From Fragilariopsis cylindrus CCMP1102 (taxonomy: Eukaryota > Bacillariophyta > Bacillariophyceae > Bacillariales > Bacillariaceae): a stretch of 64,000 nt of DNA. Both the position numbers and the translations under genes were made by a program. Under the pieces are notes generated by a model that saw only the letters and a program-made list of their open reading frames with translations, had not been told where the DNA came from and ran no database searches. Positions 34,594 to 43,893 of the stretch are shown here, piece by piece. The stretch is from contig FMBT01000364.1 of assembly GCA_900095095.1 (NCBI GenBank), positions 168,561 through 232,560 on the forward strand, in the 5' to 3' direction. Numbering within the stretch: position 1 is the first letter of the stretch; each line of letters begins with the position of its first letter.

Positions 34594-36628
34594 ATGAGAC
34601 TATCGTTATGGCTTGTGATCCTGGGACAGGTTTTAATCTGCCTGAGTTTCTGTGCATATTCGACTTCGGGTAAAGACGACGACGATGAAGACCTATCTCA
34701 ATATTTTTATTTACAATCGGAAGGAGAAAACCATCATGTTATAGAACAAACAAAATCCTCAGGTGATTCCAAACCTGATTTCTTATATTCGCCTAGCTAT
34801 CCTAACGGTCGTATTGTCACATTCTACGCTCAGTAAGTGATCAGGTCTGCAATATGATCATGCTCTAGGACTACAACACCTACAATTATTGTATAGACTT
34901 ACTCTCATATCTCTTACATCATACCGCTATACATGCGTTTATCTTTTTCTTCTTTTCTTTCATCAGCTGGTGTCCGCATTGCAAAGATTTCCAACCAAAA
35001 TATAAAGAACTCAGCAACAAAATATGGGAAATGTCAACGAAGTTGCATGTATTAGTCGAAACCTTCGCTGTATCTTGTGTTCCTCATAGGAAAATATGCA
35101 GGGAAAATAAGATACAAGGATATCCAACAATATTATTCTATCCGCCTAATAGTATCAACGGAACCAAGGTAAAGTATTGGGACATACATCCGCACGAAAT
35201 ATTTAATGAATTGATGGGAGTATCTGCTACCGATCTTGGTGACAAGGTCGAAGATATAGATTCATCGTCTTCCATTTCCGATCACAAACACGACAATAAT
35301 AATTTAAAGCAAAACCCCTATTTTTTGTCTCGATCCAGACATGAAACTTTCCATGATGCACATCTATCGTTCGATTTTGCCATGAAAACTGCAATCTATG
35401 TTTCGACGGGTCCACTTCCAGAAAAACCCAAGGCTACTTTGAAGAAATTTTTAGGATTGATGCGAAAGACTGTACCGGTTGCATCGTAAGTGTTTGTTCG
35501 GATCAATATACCATCAGGTTTTTTTTGTTTTTTTGTTTTTATTTAACGTCGTATTGAATACCGACTCCTAGTTTGTGATATCGGTAGACCACTTGCAATG
35601 TGTGTCACAATACTGACACTATCTACCATGTCAATTTCCCTCCTCCATTTTCTCAAATATTTTCCTTGGTTAGAACTTTGCAACCAGTTATTCGCGACTT
35701 ACTGCACGAGTTTGATAGCGTCGCAGCGAGTTCGAAGAACTTAAATACCATCATGGCAAACCATCCTCCTCCTAGGCCTATAAACAAATGGAGTCCGGCT
35801 TCATTACAACACGGGACAGGGTACACAGCTGGTCTATGGGAATTATTCCATGTTATGAGTGTTGGTCTAGTGCAATGGAATCACATGGCTATGGAAGATG
35901 ATCAGAAAATTATTCCGGCGGAAATGGCAGATATTTTACGCGATTATGTTGAACATTTTTTCCAGTGTGAAGTATGCAGACTCAATTTCCTTACCGAGTT
36001 TGACGCATGTTCGTACGATCGATGTAATCGACTCGTAACCTCGGCACGACGAGGGACACTGCAGCAATTTATCCAATACCCTCTTTGGCTGTTTGAGACT
36101 CATAATGCCGTCAATACTAGGTTAAGAAAAGAACGGATTGATCTAAATATCGAAACGGAGGATTCCACTAACGAGGAAGATATTCTTTGGCCACCAATAA
36201 ATTCATGCCGGAAATGTTGGATTTCAAAAGGAAGATGGAACGAAGTTGAGGTGTATAAATATTTGCAGCAATCATACTGGTAGGTTTGTTCTATTTTCTT
36301 GTCTATGTTGGTTGATGATGTGACCGTGATTGATTCATTCGCTTTTGGTACGAATTCGCTCATTTCATTCGTTTTTTTTCTTTAATTCTTTTTTAGGCTG
36401 GAAGATGATCATTCTGAAGTGTTGAAAATTTTAGGCAACAGCGAAATTGGGATGATAAAATATGAAAGTTCAATTGTAGATACTCTCGAGGACGTTGTTG
36501 AAAGGTCTTATTTATTCCATACTGGATCGTTATGCTGTGTCATATTATTAATGCTTATTCTTTGGTATAGAAAGCGGCAGTATGATAGGAGAGGTATACA
36601 CAAAAAGATTGAGGTCGATATTCCTTGA
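34594..36628 (+). CDS. quiescin/QSOX-type flavin sulfhydryl oxidase
   Basis: Four exons (34594-34832, 34967-35485, 35674-36279, 36397-36628), all GT-AG in phase 2, give 531 residues. An ATG at 34594 is followed by a signal peptide (RLSLWLVILGQVLICLSFC). The thioredoxin domain holds FYAHWCPHCKDF (redox pair C82/C85) and a cis-Pro-type GYPTILFYP. The ERV/ALR flavin domain follows: GLWELFHVMSVG, the proximal redox motif CEVC (C351/C354), the FAD motif THNAVN, and a third pair CRKC (C431/C434). A C-terminal membrane helix (GSLCCVILLMLILWY) precedes a basic tail, as in full-length QSOX. The enzyme makes disulfides in secreted proteins and passes electrons to O2 via FAD. The frame is fully intact. 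The acidic run after the signal peptide is unremarkable. Confidence 0.95.
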
Positions 36629-37288
36629 GATTGGTTTCGCCTCTACGTCAATACGGGCTTAACTGATGATTAAAAACGAGCTACCTTCTCATATGCTTAC
36701 GACAGTATAGACTGACAGTCACAATTGAAGCAAGTGGAAGATCGCACTCTCTAATCTAATAGCATACTAGGCAGAATCACATTTTTCTCAAATGAAATAT
36801 AATTGTTACAATGTGCTACACCTGTAAACTTATCAACTTCTATTCCGTACAAGGCAGTCAATCACCTTCACTCGTATTCATTCACCAGAGATTCGTGTAC
36901 TAAGCTATATCCCTTCCCTGCACTTTACAATCGAAATTTTCAGTGGAGCAAAAAAAGAACAAGAAAATAATGGATGAACCCTGTTTGATTGTTTTGAGTC
37001 CCGATAAAATGGTGTATCTCAAAAAAGTAGAATGTTTGTCTCCTCCTCCTCTTATTTTGTGCCATCACTCTTTTGATTGTGGTTTTATTTTCTCTCCCTC
37101 TCTCCCACCACATACTACCTAAGTAACATTGATTGTACCTCTGTGTGCGGCAGTACACACAGATTTTCCATACGCTATCATCAAATCACATCTCTATCTC
37201 TCTTTTTTCATTTTGGAATTCTGGAAACATGCACACAGCCATATGTGTACCTTCAGATTCTCTTTTGCTCCCAGGAGTAAAGACAAGC
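36629..37288. other. intergenic
   Basis: 3' flank of the sulfhydryl oxidase up to the retrotransposon target site. AT-rich, CT-rich near 37040-37110; no supported gene. Confidence 0.5.
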
Positions 37289-37293
37289 AGGTA
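37289..37293. repeat. target-site duplication AGGTA (left)
   Basis: AGGTA immediately left of the LTR; the identical five bases follow the right LTR at 43290-43294. Confidence 0.95.
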
Positions 37294-37453
37294 TGCCATG
37301 CCCTGTCTCTAGATACTCATAGTTAGCTAGGGATAGGTTCTGGTGTAAGAATGTAATTATAATCTATTAGATTAGGTTAGACTTAGCAATGATATCTTCT
37401 ATTCATTAGTGAATAGAACAGTACGTGACTGATCCCAGTCCCGGGCCACGGCA
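37294..37453 (-). repeat. 3' LTR (160 bp)
   Basis: Identical over all 160 bases to 43130-43289. Starts TGCCATGCCC and ends CCACGGCA on the plus strand. Confidence 0.97.
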
Positions 37454-37607
37454 TACTCCTCCATGGATCTAGAAGATTGAAAAAAAGTTAATATATAAAA
37501 AAATTTACAGTACTTGTACTGTCATACACATTGGGTATGTTTGACTGACACATACTTTGGTATGCTTGTTGGTCTTATACACATTGGGTATATTATCACA
37601 ATAGTAG
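37454..37607. other. retrotransposon 3' spacer with polypurine tract
   Basis: Non-coding between pol and the 3' LTR. Contains two copies of ATACACATTGGGTAT (about 37524 and 37578) and the polypurine tract beside the LTR. Confidence 0.7.
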
Positions 37608-40600
37608 TCACACAACCTCCGTATCGGTGGGTTGAATGTTCGTATCCTGATCATTTTGTTCCTCTGGCAACTTGTAATATGGGTGGCAACGTCTAATATT
37701 AACTCTACCTAAGACATTGGGTTCCAATTCAGTCGTTATAGATCCATTCTCATGGTGCTTTACAACCTTGTAAGGACCTCGTCGTGGTAACGCTAGTGTG
37801 CGTAGGATTGCTCCCGGTTTTCTTAGAGTAATCAAGTCTCCCTCCTTATACTTGTGCAAAATTCTTTTTGAGTTTTCACGAATGTTACTCTGTTGAATTT
37901 TCAGTTGCTTTCGTTGTTGTATTTGTTCCCAATCGATTGCTGCATCAACAGGCATGAACATATCTCTTCCAAATACCATTTGGGCTGGTGAGTGTCCATG
38001 TGTTTGATGATAGCTACATCGAATTGAGAAAGCTGCTGCAGATAAAAACTCCTCAAAGGGGTCATCATCCATTTCATTAATTGTGCGTTCATCCAAATTG
38101 AATGATCTTAAGCAATCAGCTAATACTTGATGAATTCTTTCTAGAATTGCGTTCGACTGTGGATTCCAGCTTGAAGATGGACGTCTTTTTAGACCCATAT
38201 TGTCGCAGAGATCCCTGAATTCAGCCATGAACTCTCCTCCATTATCGAATCCAATTTCTCTTGGTCGTGGGTAGCGTGCTAACCACTGTGAGTCAAAGCG
38301 TTTCATTGCCACAAATGCATTAGGCTTGTCTCTGAGTTGAGCTAGTTCAAACCAGCCTGTTACAGGATCAACCATAGTCATTACATGGATTTTGTAGGTC
38401 TTGCCATTCTTATTACGGATGGTTTTTGGACCCCACATATCAACGTTTACTCTGCTCCACTTAGTAACTTCTCCTTCTTTTTCAGGAACTAAACCAAATT
38501 TCTTTCTACCTGAGTTCTTGCTTATCTGGCATACATGACAGTGTTTACAAACCCGTTTCACATCAGCTTTTAAGCCTTTCCAAGTATAGACAAAACGTAT
38601 TGTTCTCTCCATTCTTTTCTCCCCGGGATGTACCTGCATGAGATGATACCATTGCAAAACTTTGTCTTTCATTGACGTAGGCACTAATATTCTATTGTTG
38701 TCGTGACACAAAAATACTCCTTCAACTTCTTTGACAGTATATCGATCCGTATCGGTCTTCTCCATCAGTTTTAGCATTGAAGTATCCTTGTCTTGGTGTT
38801 GTTTCATCGTACGGACGTCAAGAGGAAACTCGCTATCAGCAAGCTCCTTTTCAGCAGCCATAGGATATAGATATTCATCATCGAATTCATCACACTCAAA
38901 TTCACATTGAGACATCATGTTACACATTTGCATGCATACATTTTGTTCTGCCTCCTTCATCTTTCTGTCACTATAGGATAGTTTCGGAAAGGATTTTTCC
39001 CAATTGATAGTATCGAAATCTTTCTTATCAATATCCAATCGAGATAGCGCATCTGCACCATCATTATCAACTCCTGCTACATGCTTGATCGTAGGATGCC
39101 ATTCTTCAAGCATAAGCCTCCATCGAATCATCCGTTGCGACGGCATGCTTTGATACAAGAGATTTAGATGATCGGTGTGCACTGTTAGTTCTTGACCTCT
39201 GATCATACCCTCAAATGCCTTGAATCCTTCAATTATTCCTAGTAACTCCTTCTCTCCAACAGTATAATTCATCTGTGCAGAGTTGAGCTTTCTAGTATAG
39301 AATCCAAGTGGTTTCCCATTCTGCACAAGAGTGGCTCCCAGTTGTCTGTCACTAGCATCAGTATATAAATCAAATGGCTGTTCGAAGTCCGGAAATGCTA
39401 ATGTAGCATGGACCGTTAACATCTTTTTAGCTTCTTCGAAGTCCTTCTGCTCATTTGCTCCCCAATACCAATCTTTACCCTTCATAGTTGACAACTTATT
39501 CAGTGGTGCTAAGAAGTGAGATCGTTTAGGAAACATATCACGATAGAAATTCACCATACCAAGAAACATCTTCAATTGCTTGGAGTTCTTTGGTCTCATG
39601 ATACGATGCATTGCTTCTATCTTGCTTGGTTGTGGTTTCAAGCCACCTGTTGTTAAGAGGTAGCCTAAATACTCCACTTCCTTCTGCATAAAGAATGACT
39701 TGCGCAAGTTAGCACGAAATCCTTTAGCATCTAGTCTACTTAGTACTTCCTCAATTTTTCTTAGGTGGTCCTCTTCTGATTCGCCGACCTTTTGAACAAT
39801 AAGGATGTCATCTATGTATACTAGTACATGTTCTAAATCACCCAGCATTTCCATCATTATGGACTGGAATATGTCTGGTGCACAAGCGATACCCATTGGT
39901 AGACGCTTGTATGCATATTTACCCCACGGTAGGACCGTGGTAGCTAGCTTTTGACTTTCTTCATCAATAGGAATAGAATAAAATCCTTGAGATAGATCCA
40001 ACGCCGTTGCCGACTTGAAATTCTCCAGTTTTTGTATTGCTTCACCGATCCTCGGAAGAGGAAAAGGTTTCCTTTCAATGCATTCATTGAGCTTTCTAAA
40101 GTCAGTAAGTATACGGATGTCTCCAGTTTTCTTTGGCTGGGTGAACGTTGGTGCTGCCCACGGGGAATCATTATCATAAGATAGTTTCCTCAGTACATCA
40201 ATAGTTACCATCCTGTCAATCTCTGTTCTTGTCGGTCGCTCATACGCCTTCGGAATGTTGTAATACCTTCCTTGATAGGGCTTAGAACCTTCCTTCAATT
40301 TAATAGAGACCGGCTCCATGTCTAAGAGACCCAAACCACCACCAAATAAAGTTGGAAACTTCTTGAGTGTTGACTTGAGGGCCCTTTTACTTGATCTTGT
40401 GATATCTAATTCATCTACCATGACGTCAATGTCGACTTTAGTATAGTTCGCATCAAGTATTCTGCCTTGCCTCTCCTCCATTTGTTGCAATATTGGAGAG
40501 TCAGTGTGCATGTTATACAAGCGCTCGCAGTACATTTCATCTGACAATTCACCCTGAAGTTTCAGGGGAACGCGTACACCATTTCTTTCGATACAGTGGT

Positions 40601-41036
40601 CGCTATAGACTATGTCTATTGCCATGTCTTCCATGATGTCTGAACCAATAATCATATCGTATTTCCCTCCAGTCTCTTGAGCATCCACTTGGAACTCGTG
40701 AGTAGAGGTTTCATCTCCAAATTCTACCAACCTGATTGGAAGCCTTGCTGTTTCTGTTGAGACGAATTTGCCTCCGTATGTTTTGTAACGTACTGAGTCT
40801 TCATCACTAAGCTTGGTCCTCTGATTCTTGTCAGTAAACTTCTTCAATATAATACTTTTTGAACAACCACTGTCTAGGAGACAACGTATCATTCTTCCCT
40901 TGCCTTTGCTGTTGATCACCATCACACAGATGTCCGAGAAGCGTCGTCCTTGTATAAACTTTCCTTTCGGACCGTTTGCAAAGTGTACTCGCAGCTTCTT
41001 GTTCACCCTTATTGCTGGCGCAGCCTTGGCAATGCC
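37608..41036 (-). CDS. pol: Ty3/gypsy pol polyprotein (PR-RT-RH-IN)
   Basis: Open without break from just after the gag TGA (41036) to TAA/TGA at 37608, about 1,142 codons. Domains in order: retropepsin (RCLLDSGCSKSIIL), reverse transcriptase with LDLSQGFYSI and the catalytic YIDDILI, RNase H (LYTDASDRQLGATL...VHTDHLNLLY), integrase zinc finger (HPGEKRMERT...CKHCHVCQ), and the integrase catalytic core (NVDMWGPKT, GFDNGGEFM, then Glu in NAILERIHQ). It ends in a GPY/F-type module (LPRRGPYKVVKHHENG). No chromodomain is seen. Domain order RT-RH-IN places it in Ty3/gypsy rather than copia. There is no ATG near the start, so expression must come through the gag stop codon. Confidence 0.96.
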   Translation of the reverse strand, partial: GIAKAAPAIRVNKKLRVHFANGPKGKFIQGRRFSDICVMVINSKGKGRMIRCLLDSGCSKSIILKKFTDKNQRTKLSDEDSVRYKTYGGKFVSTETARLPIRLVEFGDETSTHEFQVDAQETGGKYDMIIGSDIMEDMAIDIVYSDHCIERNGVRVPLKLQGELSDEMYCERLYNMHTDSPILQQMEERQGRILDANYTKVDIDVMVDELDITRSSKRALKSTLKKFPTLFGGGLGLLDMEPVSIKLKEGSKPYQGRYYNIPKAYERPTRTEIDRMVTIDVLRKLSYDNDSPWAAPTFTQPKKTGDIRILTDFRKLNECIERKPFPLPRIGEAIQKLENFKSATALDLSQGFYSIPIDEESQKLATTVLPWGKYAYKRLPMGIACAPDIFQSIMMEMLGDLEHVLVYIDDILIVQKVGESEEDHLRKIEEVLSRLDAKGFRANLRKSFFMQKEVEYLGYLLTTGGLKPQPSKIEAMHRIMRPKNSKQLKMFLGMVNFYRDMFPKRSHFLAPLNKLSTMKGKDWYWGANEQKDFEEAKKMLTVHATLAFPDFEQPFDLYTDASDRQLGATLVQNGKPLGFYTRKLNSAQMNYTVGEKELLGIIEGFKAFEGMIRGQELTVHTDHLNLLYQSMPSQRMIRWRLMLEEWHPTIKHVAGVDNDGADALSRLDIDKKDFDTINWEKSFPKLSYSDRKMKEAEQNVCMQMCNMMSQCEFECDEFDDEYLYPMAAEKELADSEFPLDVRTMKQHQDKDTSMLKLMEKTDTDRYTVKEVEGVFLCHDNNRILVPTSMKDKVLQWYHLMQVHPGEKRMERTIRFVYTWKGLKADVKRVCKHCHVCQISKNSGRKKFGLVPEKEGEVTKWSRVNVDMWGPKTIRNKNGKTYKIHVMTMVDPVTGWFELAQLRDKPNAFVAMKRFDSQWLARYPRPREIGFDNGGEFMAEFRDLCDNMGLKRRPSSSWNPQSNAILERIHQVLADCLRSFNLDERTINEMDDDPFEEFLSAAAFSIRCSYHQTHGHSPAQMVFGRDMFMPVDAAIDWEQIQQRKQLKIQQSNIRENSKRILHKYKEGDLITLRKPGAILRTLALPRRGPYKVVKHHENGSITTELEPNVLGRVNIRRCHPYYKLPEEQNDQDTNIQPTDTEVV

Positions 41037-41039
41037 TCA
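41012..41039 (-). promoter_or_regulatory. in-frame gag TGA with adjacent hairpin, candidate readthrough site
   Basis: gag ends AAC AAG TGA and pol continues in the same frame GGC ATT GCC. Four bases after TGA the transcript can form TTGC...GCAA (41032-41029 with 41015-41012) enclosing GGC/GCC with a TGC loop. The arrangement is seen; readthrough is inferred. Confidence 0.55.
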
Positions 41040-42128
41040 CTTGTTGAGAGACTTGGTCACCTTCCTAGCTTGCTTCTTGTAGTCATTGATGTCGTCGTCG
41101 TCAAGATCTTCAATGTCGACATCGTCTTGTTCAACAACACCCATTATATACATTTGCTCGCCACTTGTGAGACCCTTCGCCCAGTTGGGCTTCTTTTTCT
41201 TTGATTTGCTTCCTTCAGTCATGTCGGAGACAACAGTACCACCCATTTTACTTTCAATAACTTGGTTGATATACTGTTTGTTTTCTTTCTTAGTCCAATT
41301 CTTCGACTTGTCGCCACCGGCTCCACCTCCCTTGTCTTTGAGAAAGCACACTCCTAGATGTCTTTTGCCACAGTGTTTGCACTTGCCTTTTGCGTCTGTA
41401 TCACCTCCTCCAGCAGCCGGAGTAGAGTTATTTCCTCCTCCGCGGTTGCGTTTGAGTGAAGCAATACCACATTTGGCTTCAATCTTGACAGTTCGACTCT
41501 CTTGACGTGCTTCCTTAAGTAAGGTTTCTTCCAGTCCAGCAAGTTTTGTAATTGTAGCTTCCGTTGAGTGATCTTGAATTACCCATTCAATTTCATTCAG
41601 CTTGACGCGTTGGCATTGAAGAATTGCTGTTTCCAGTATCTCCTTCATCTCATGCTCTGCGTACGGCAGCTTTGACAACCCGAGCTTCTCCCCTGATACC
41701 CATGGGCAGTAAGGAAGATAGTTCTGGTAGTCTTGAATCCGTTCTTCCCAAGATTTGATCCCTTTCTGCAACGTAACCTTCAGTTCTCTTATCTGACGAC
41801 GGAGATGAATGTAAGCATTGCTACCAGCATGATCCTTTCCAAAGATCTTGGCGCCCACCTGAGTTATACACTCTGTTACAATGTCATGTTGATATTCCTC
41901 GGAGCGCAAATAGTTTTCCCATTCGAACTGCGACAAAGCCTGTAGACGAAGTCTAATTGGCACATTAGTAAACATTAGGTTGACGTCGTCACTTGGTACT
42001 GATGCCATGTTGTAAGCTTTTCTGGTTAATGTTTTTGCGTTGTTCTTGACAAGTTCCAATAGCGTATTGTATTTCGACTGTCCGGAAAGATCGTCCTTGG
42101 TAAAGACCTTTTCATTATATTCCAACAA
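41037..42128 (-). CDS. gag: Ty3/gypsy gag
   Basis: 363 residues from ATG 42128 to TGA 41039-41037. The N-terminal two thirds are helical, as in gypsy capsids (LRLQALSQFEWENYLRSEEY, KSWEERIQDYQNYLPYCPWV). A basic stretch with one zinc knuckle follows (CKHCGKRHLGVCF, a CxxCxxxHxxxxC spacing), then a Lys-rich and acidic tail (VEQDDVDIEDLDDDDINDYK). It packages the element RNA into virus-like particles. The stop is a single TGA in phase with pol. Confidence 0.9.
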   Translation of the reverse strand: MLEYNEKVFTKDDLSGQSKYNTLLELVKNNAKTLTRKAYNMASVPSDDVNLMFTNVPIRLRLQALSQFEWENYLRSEEYQHDIVTECITQVGAKIFGKDHAGSNAYIHLRRQIRELKVTLQKGIKSWEERIQDYQNYLPYCPWVSGEKLGLSKLPYAEHEMKEILETAILQCQRVKLNEIEWVIQDHSTEATITKLAGLEETLLKEARQESRTVKIEAKCGIASLKRNRGGGNNSTPAAGGGDTDAKGKCKHCGKRHLGVCFLKDKGGGAGGDKSKNWTKKENKQYINQVIESKMGGTVVSDMTEGSKSKKKKPNWAKGLTSGEQMYIMGVVEQDDVDIEDLDDDDINDYKKQARKVTKSLNK

Positions 42129-43129
42129 CCATAGGATGTATTTTCAGGCTTTTCATTGCCTTCTAGGACGAGTAGTTCAGTTAGAAACGAAGGATCGTTT
42201 CCTGTGCTTGCCTTGGGAGTCAGTCTACACTTCTTCCTGTCGGCCTTCTCTCCCCCATACTATCCGGTCCTGTGTGAATGGTTTCATACCATGATACTTA
42301 TCAGTAGTCTTTCGGTTTCCGCCATCTTCACAGTAGAATATTTCTTTTATTTTTATATTATTATTTCTTTTTGTAACTGAGTTTTATGTATTATTTCGAT
42401 CCAGTCTTATTGACTGTCGTTGACTGTATGTTATATCCAATGTTTCACTCGCTAACAGCGACAGTTGTTACCCTGTTATGCTGAATTACCTCTAATTGTA
42501 GAGATACCAAATATTTGGAAGTGATACTGTTTGGCGTTGCATTTGCATTCAGTATGGATTAAAGACACACTCACACTAAAGTTGATCGTTAATCTAGCGT
42601 TGAGCGATCCTATTTTCAGAGGTATGTATGTGTAACAGCACAAATATCACGTCTTATTGAAGACGTTTCCTCTTACATTGTCTAATACGCCCGGTGTGTT
42701 ATGAATCTAACGTCCTTCTTTTTGGGAGGGCGTGCGCTCTCCAGTATTCAACGGTATAATTGAATCCCGTGATAGCTAATCACGAGGTAAATTTACAACA
42801 CATCTTCAAACTTGAACAACGACTTGTCGATTTGCGAATCGACCATGGTTCGATAGGTGTTATTGAACAGCCATTCTTCTCCCCATATTAGTTATTTATT
42901 TATTCGAAGTTAGTTGTCTTATTGAAGACCTTCGGCGTTCGTTACGGAACGTCTTTGTGTTAGTTGTTTCCACGATGCTGCAGCATCGTGAAACTCTTTA
43001 TCTATCTAATCTTAGCCTAAACAAAGCACACGTACCTCGGGGGCAAAGTGTTTCGCAACACTTTTTAGCACCCGAAACTCTTACCGTATACCTACTATCT
43101 ATCAGCTATTATAGCGGATTTTAAAATCA
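42129..43129. other. retrotransposon 5' leader
   Basis: About 1 kb untranslated between the 5' LTR and gag (minus strand). Contains short palindromes such as CACGATGCTGCAGCATCGTG (42972-42991), a 10-bp-arm perfect inverted repeat. Packaging and priming signals are expected here but none is assignable. Confidence 0.6.
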
Positions 43130-43289
43130 TGCCATGCCCTGTCTCTAGATACTCATAGTTAGCTAGGGATAGGTTCTGGTGTAAGAATGTAATTATAATC
43201 TATTAGATTAGGTTAGACTTAGCAATGATATCTTCTATTCATTAGTGAATAGAACAGTACGTGACTGATCCCAGTCCCGGGCCACGGCA
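43130..43289 (-). repeat. 5' LTR (160 bp)
   Basis: Identical to 37294-37453. Followed by the right copy of the AGGTA duplication at 43290-43294. Unusually short for a gypsy LTR. Confidence 0.97.
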
Positions 43290-43294
43290 AGGTA

Positions 43295-43893
43295 GGTTGT
43301 TAAGTAGAGGAGGAAGGGTGCAGACCATCCAGCCTGGTGTGGTCCTGTGAAAAAAAATGTAACTTACATAAATATCAAAATGGTACCTGGTGAAAATTCA
43401 AATGAACATTATACACCTCCTACTAACAAAATCAGCTCTAAGTAGAACAGCCTGAAACAATCTTTTGATATACATACATATATTGTTGCCAAACTGATTT
43501 CTCGTTTTTCCCGACAAGATACAATAATGTCCATGATGACCTAACTACTTTCTCCGTACAACTAAACTTTTTCACGAGTTTTCACGCGATATCATTATTT
43601 TACACCATAAAGGACGGTTTTAGGGAAAATAAAATACTGTAAATTAATAAAAAATCGTCGCAACTTACAACTCACTCAATCAATATTCGTGCTTTTAAGG
43701 TTAAATATTTATGCCGGGGAAAGTCGTAAGTAAGTTTAGTTGCAACGGAGGAAGTAACCGCGACGAGATCGCAATAATACAACGATTGATTTTATTATTA
43801 TAAAAAGATACGTTCGTAAATAATAGTACGACGACCCTACCATGATTAATTCATCAAGCAACTCAATTCCACCTTACTTGTACTACTACCGGT
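43295..43893. other. intergenic
   Basis: AT-rich spacer between the retrotransposon and the start of the Lys-rich/LRR gene. A poly-A/T-rich promoter-like stretch lies at 43620-43660. No gene. Confidence 0.4.

Larger units (their letters stand above)
37294..43289 (-). mobile_element. complete Ty3/gypsy LTR retrotransposon
   Basis: A 5,996-bp element on the minus strand, bounded by two identical 160-bp LTRs (TG...CA) and a perfect 5-bp duplication AGGTA. Internal order from its 5' side: a leader of about 1 kb, gag, then protease, reverse transcriptase, RNase H and integrase in the gypsy order. All coding parts are open. LTR identity indicates a very recent insertion. A purine-rich tract (rc of TACTCCTCCAT, 37454-37464) abuts the 3' LTR and should prime plus-strand synthesis. 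No primer-binding site matching a familiar tRNA 3' end was recognised at the 5' LTR junction (43129 leftward). Confidence 0.97.

Noticed and set aside
42721-42780. Possible tRNA-like stem in the retrotransposon leader
   Set aside because: No acceptor stem, anticodon arm and T-arm set could be assembled. No tRNA, rRNA or snRNA gene was found anywhere in the window.
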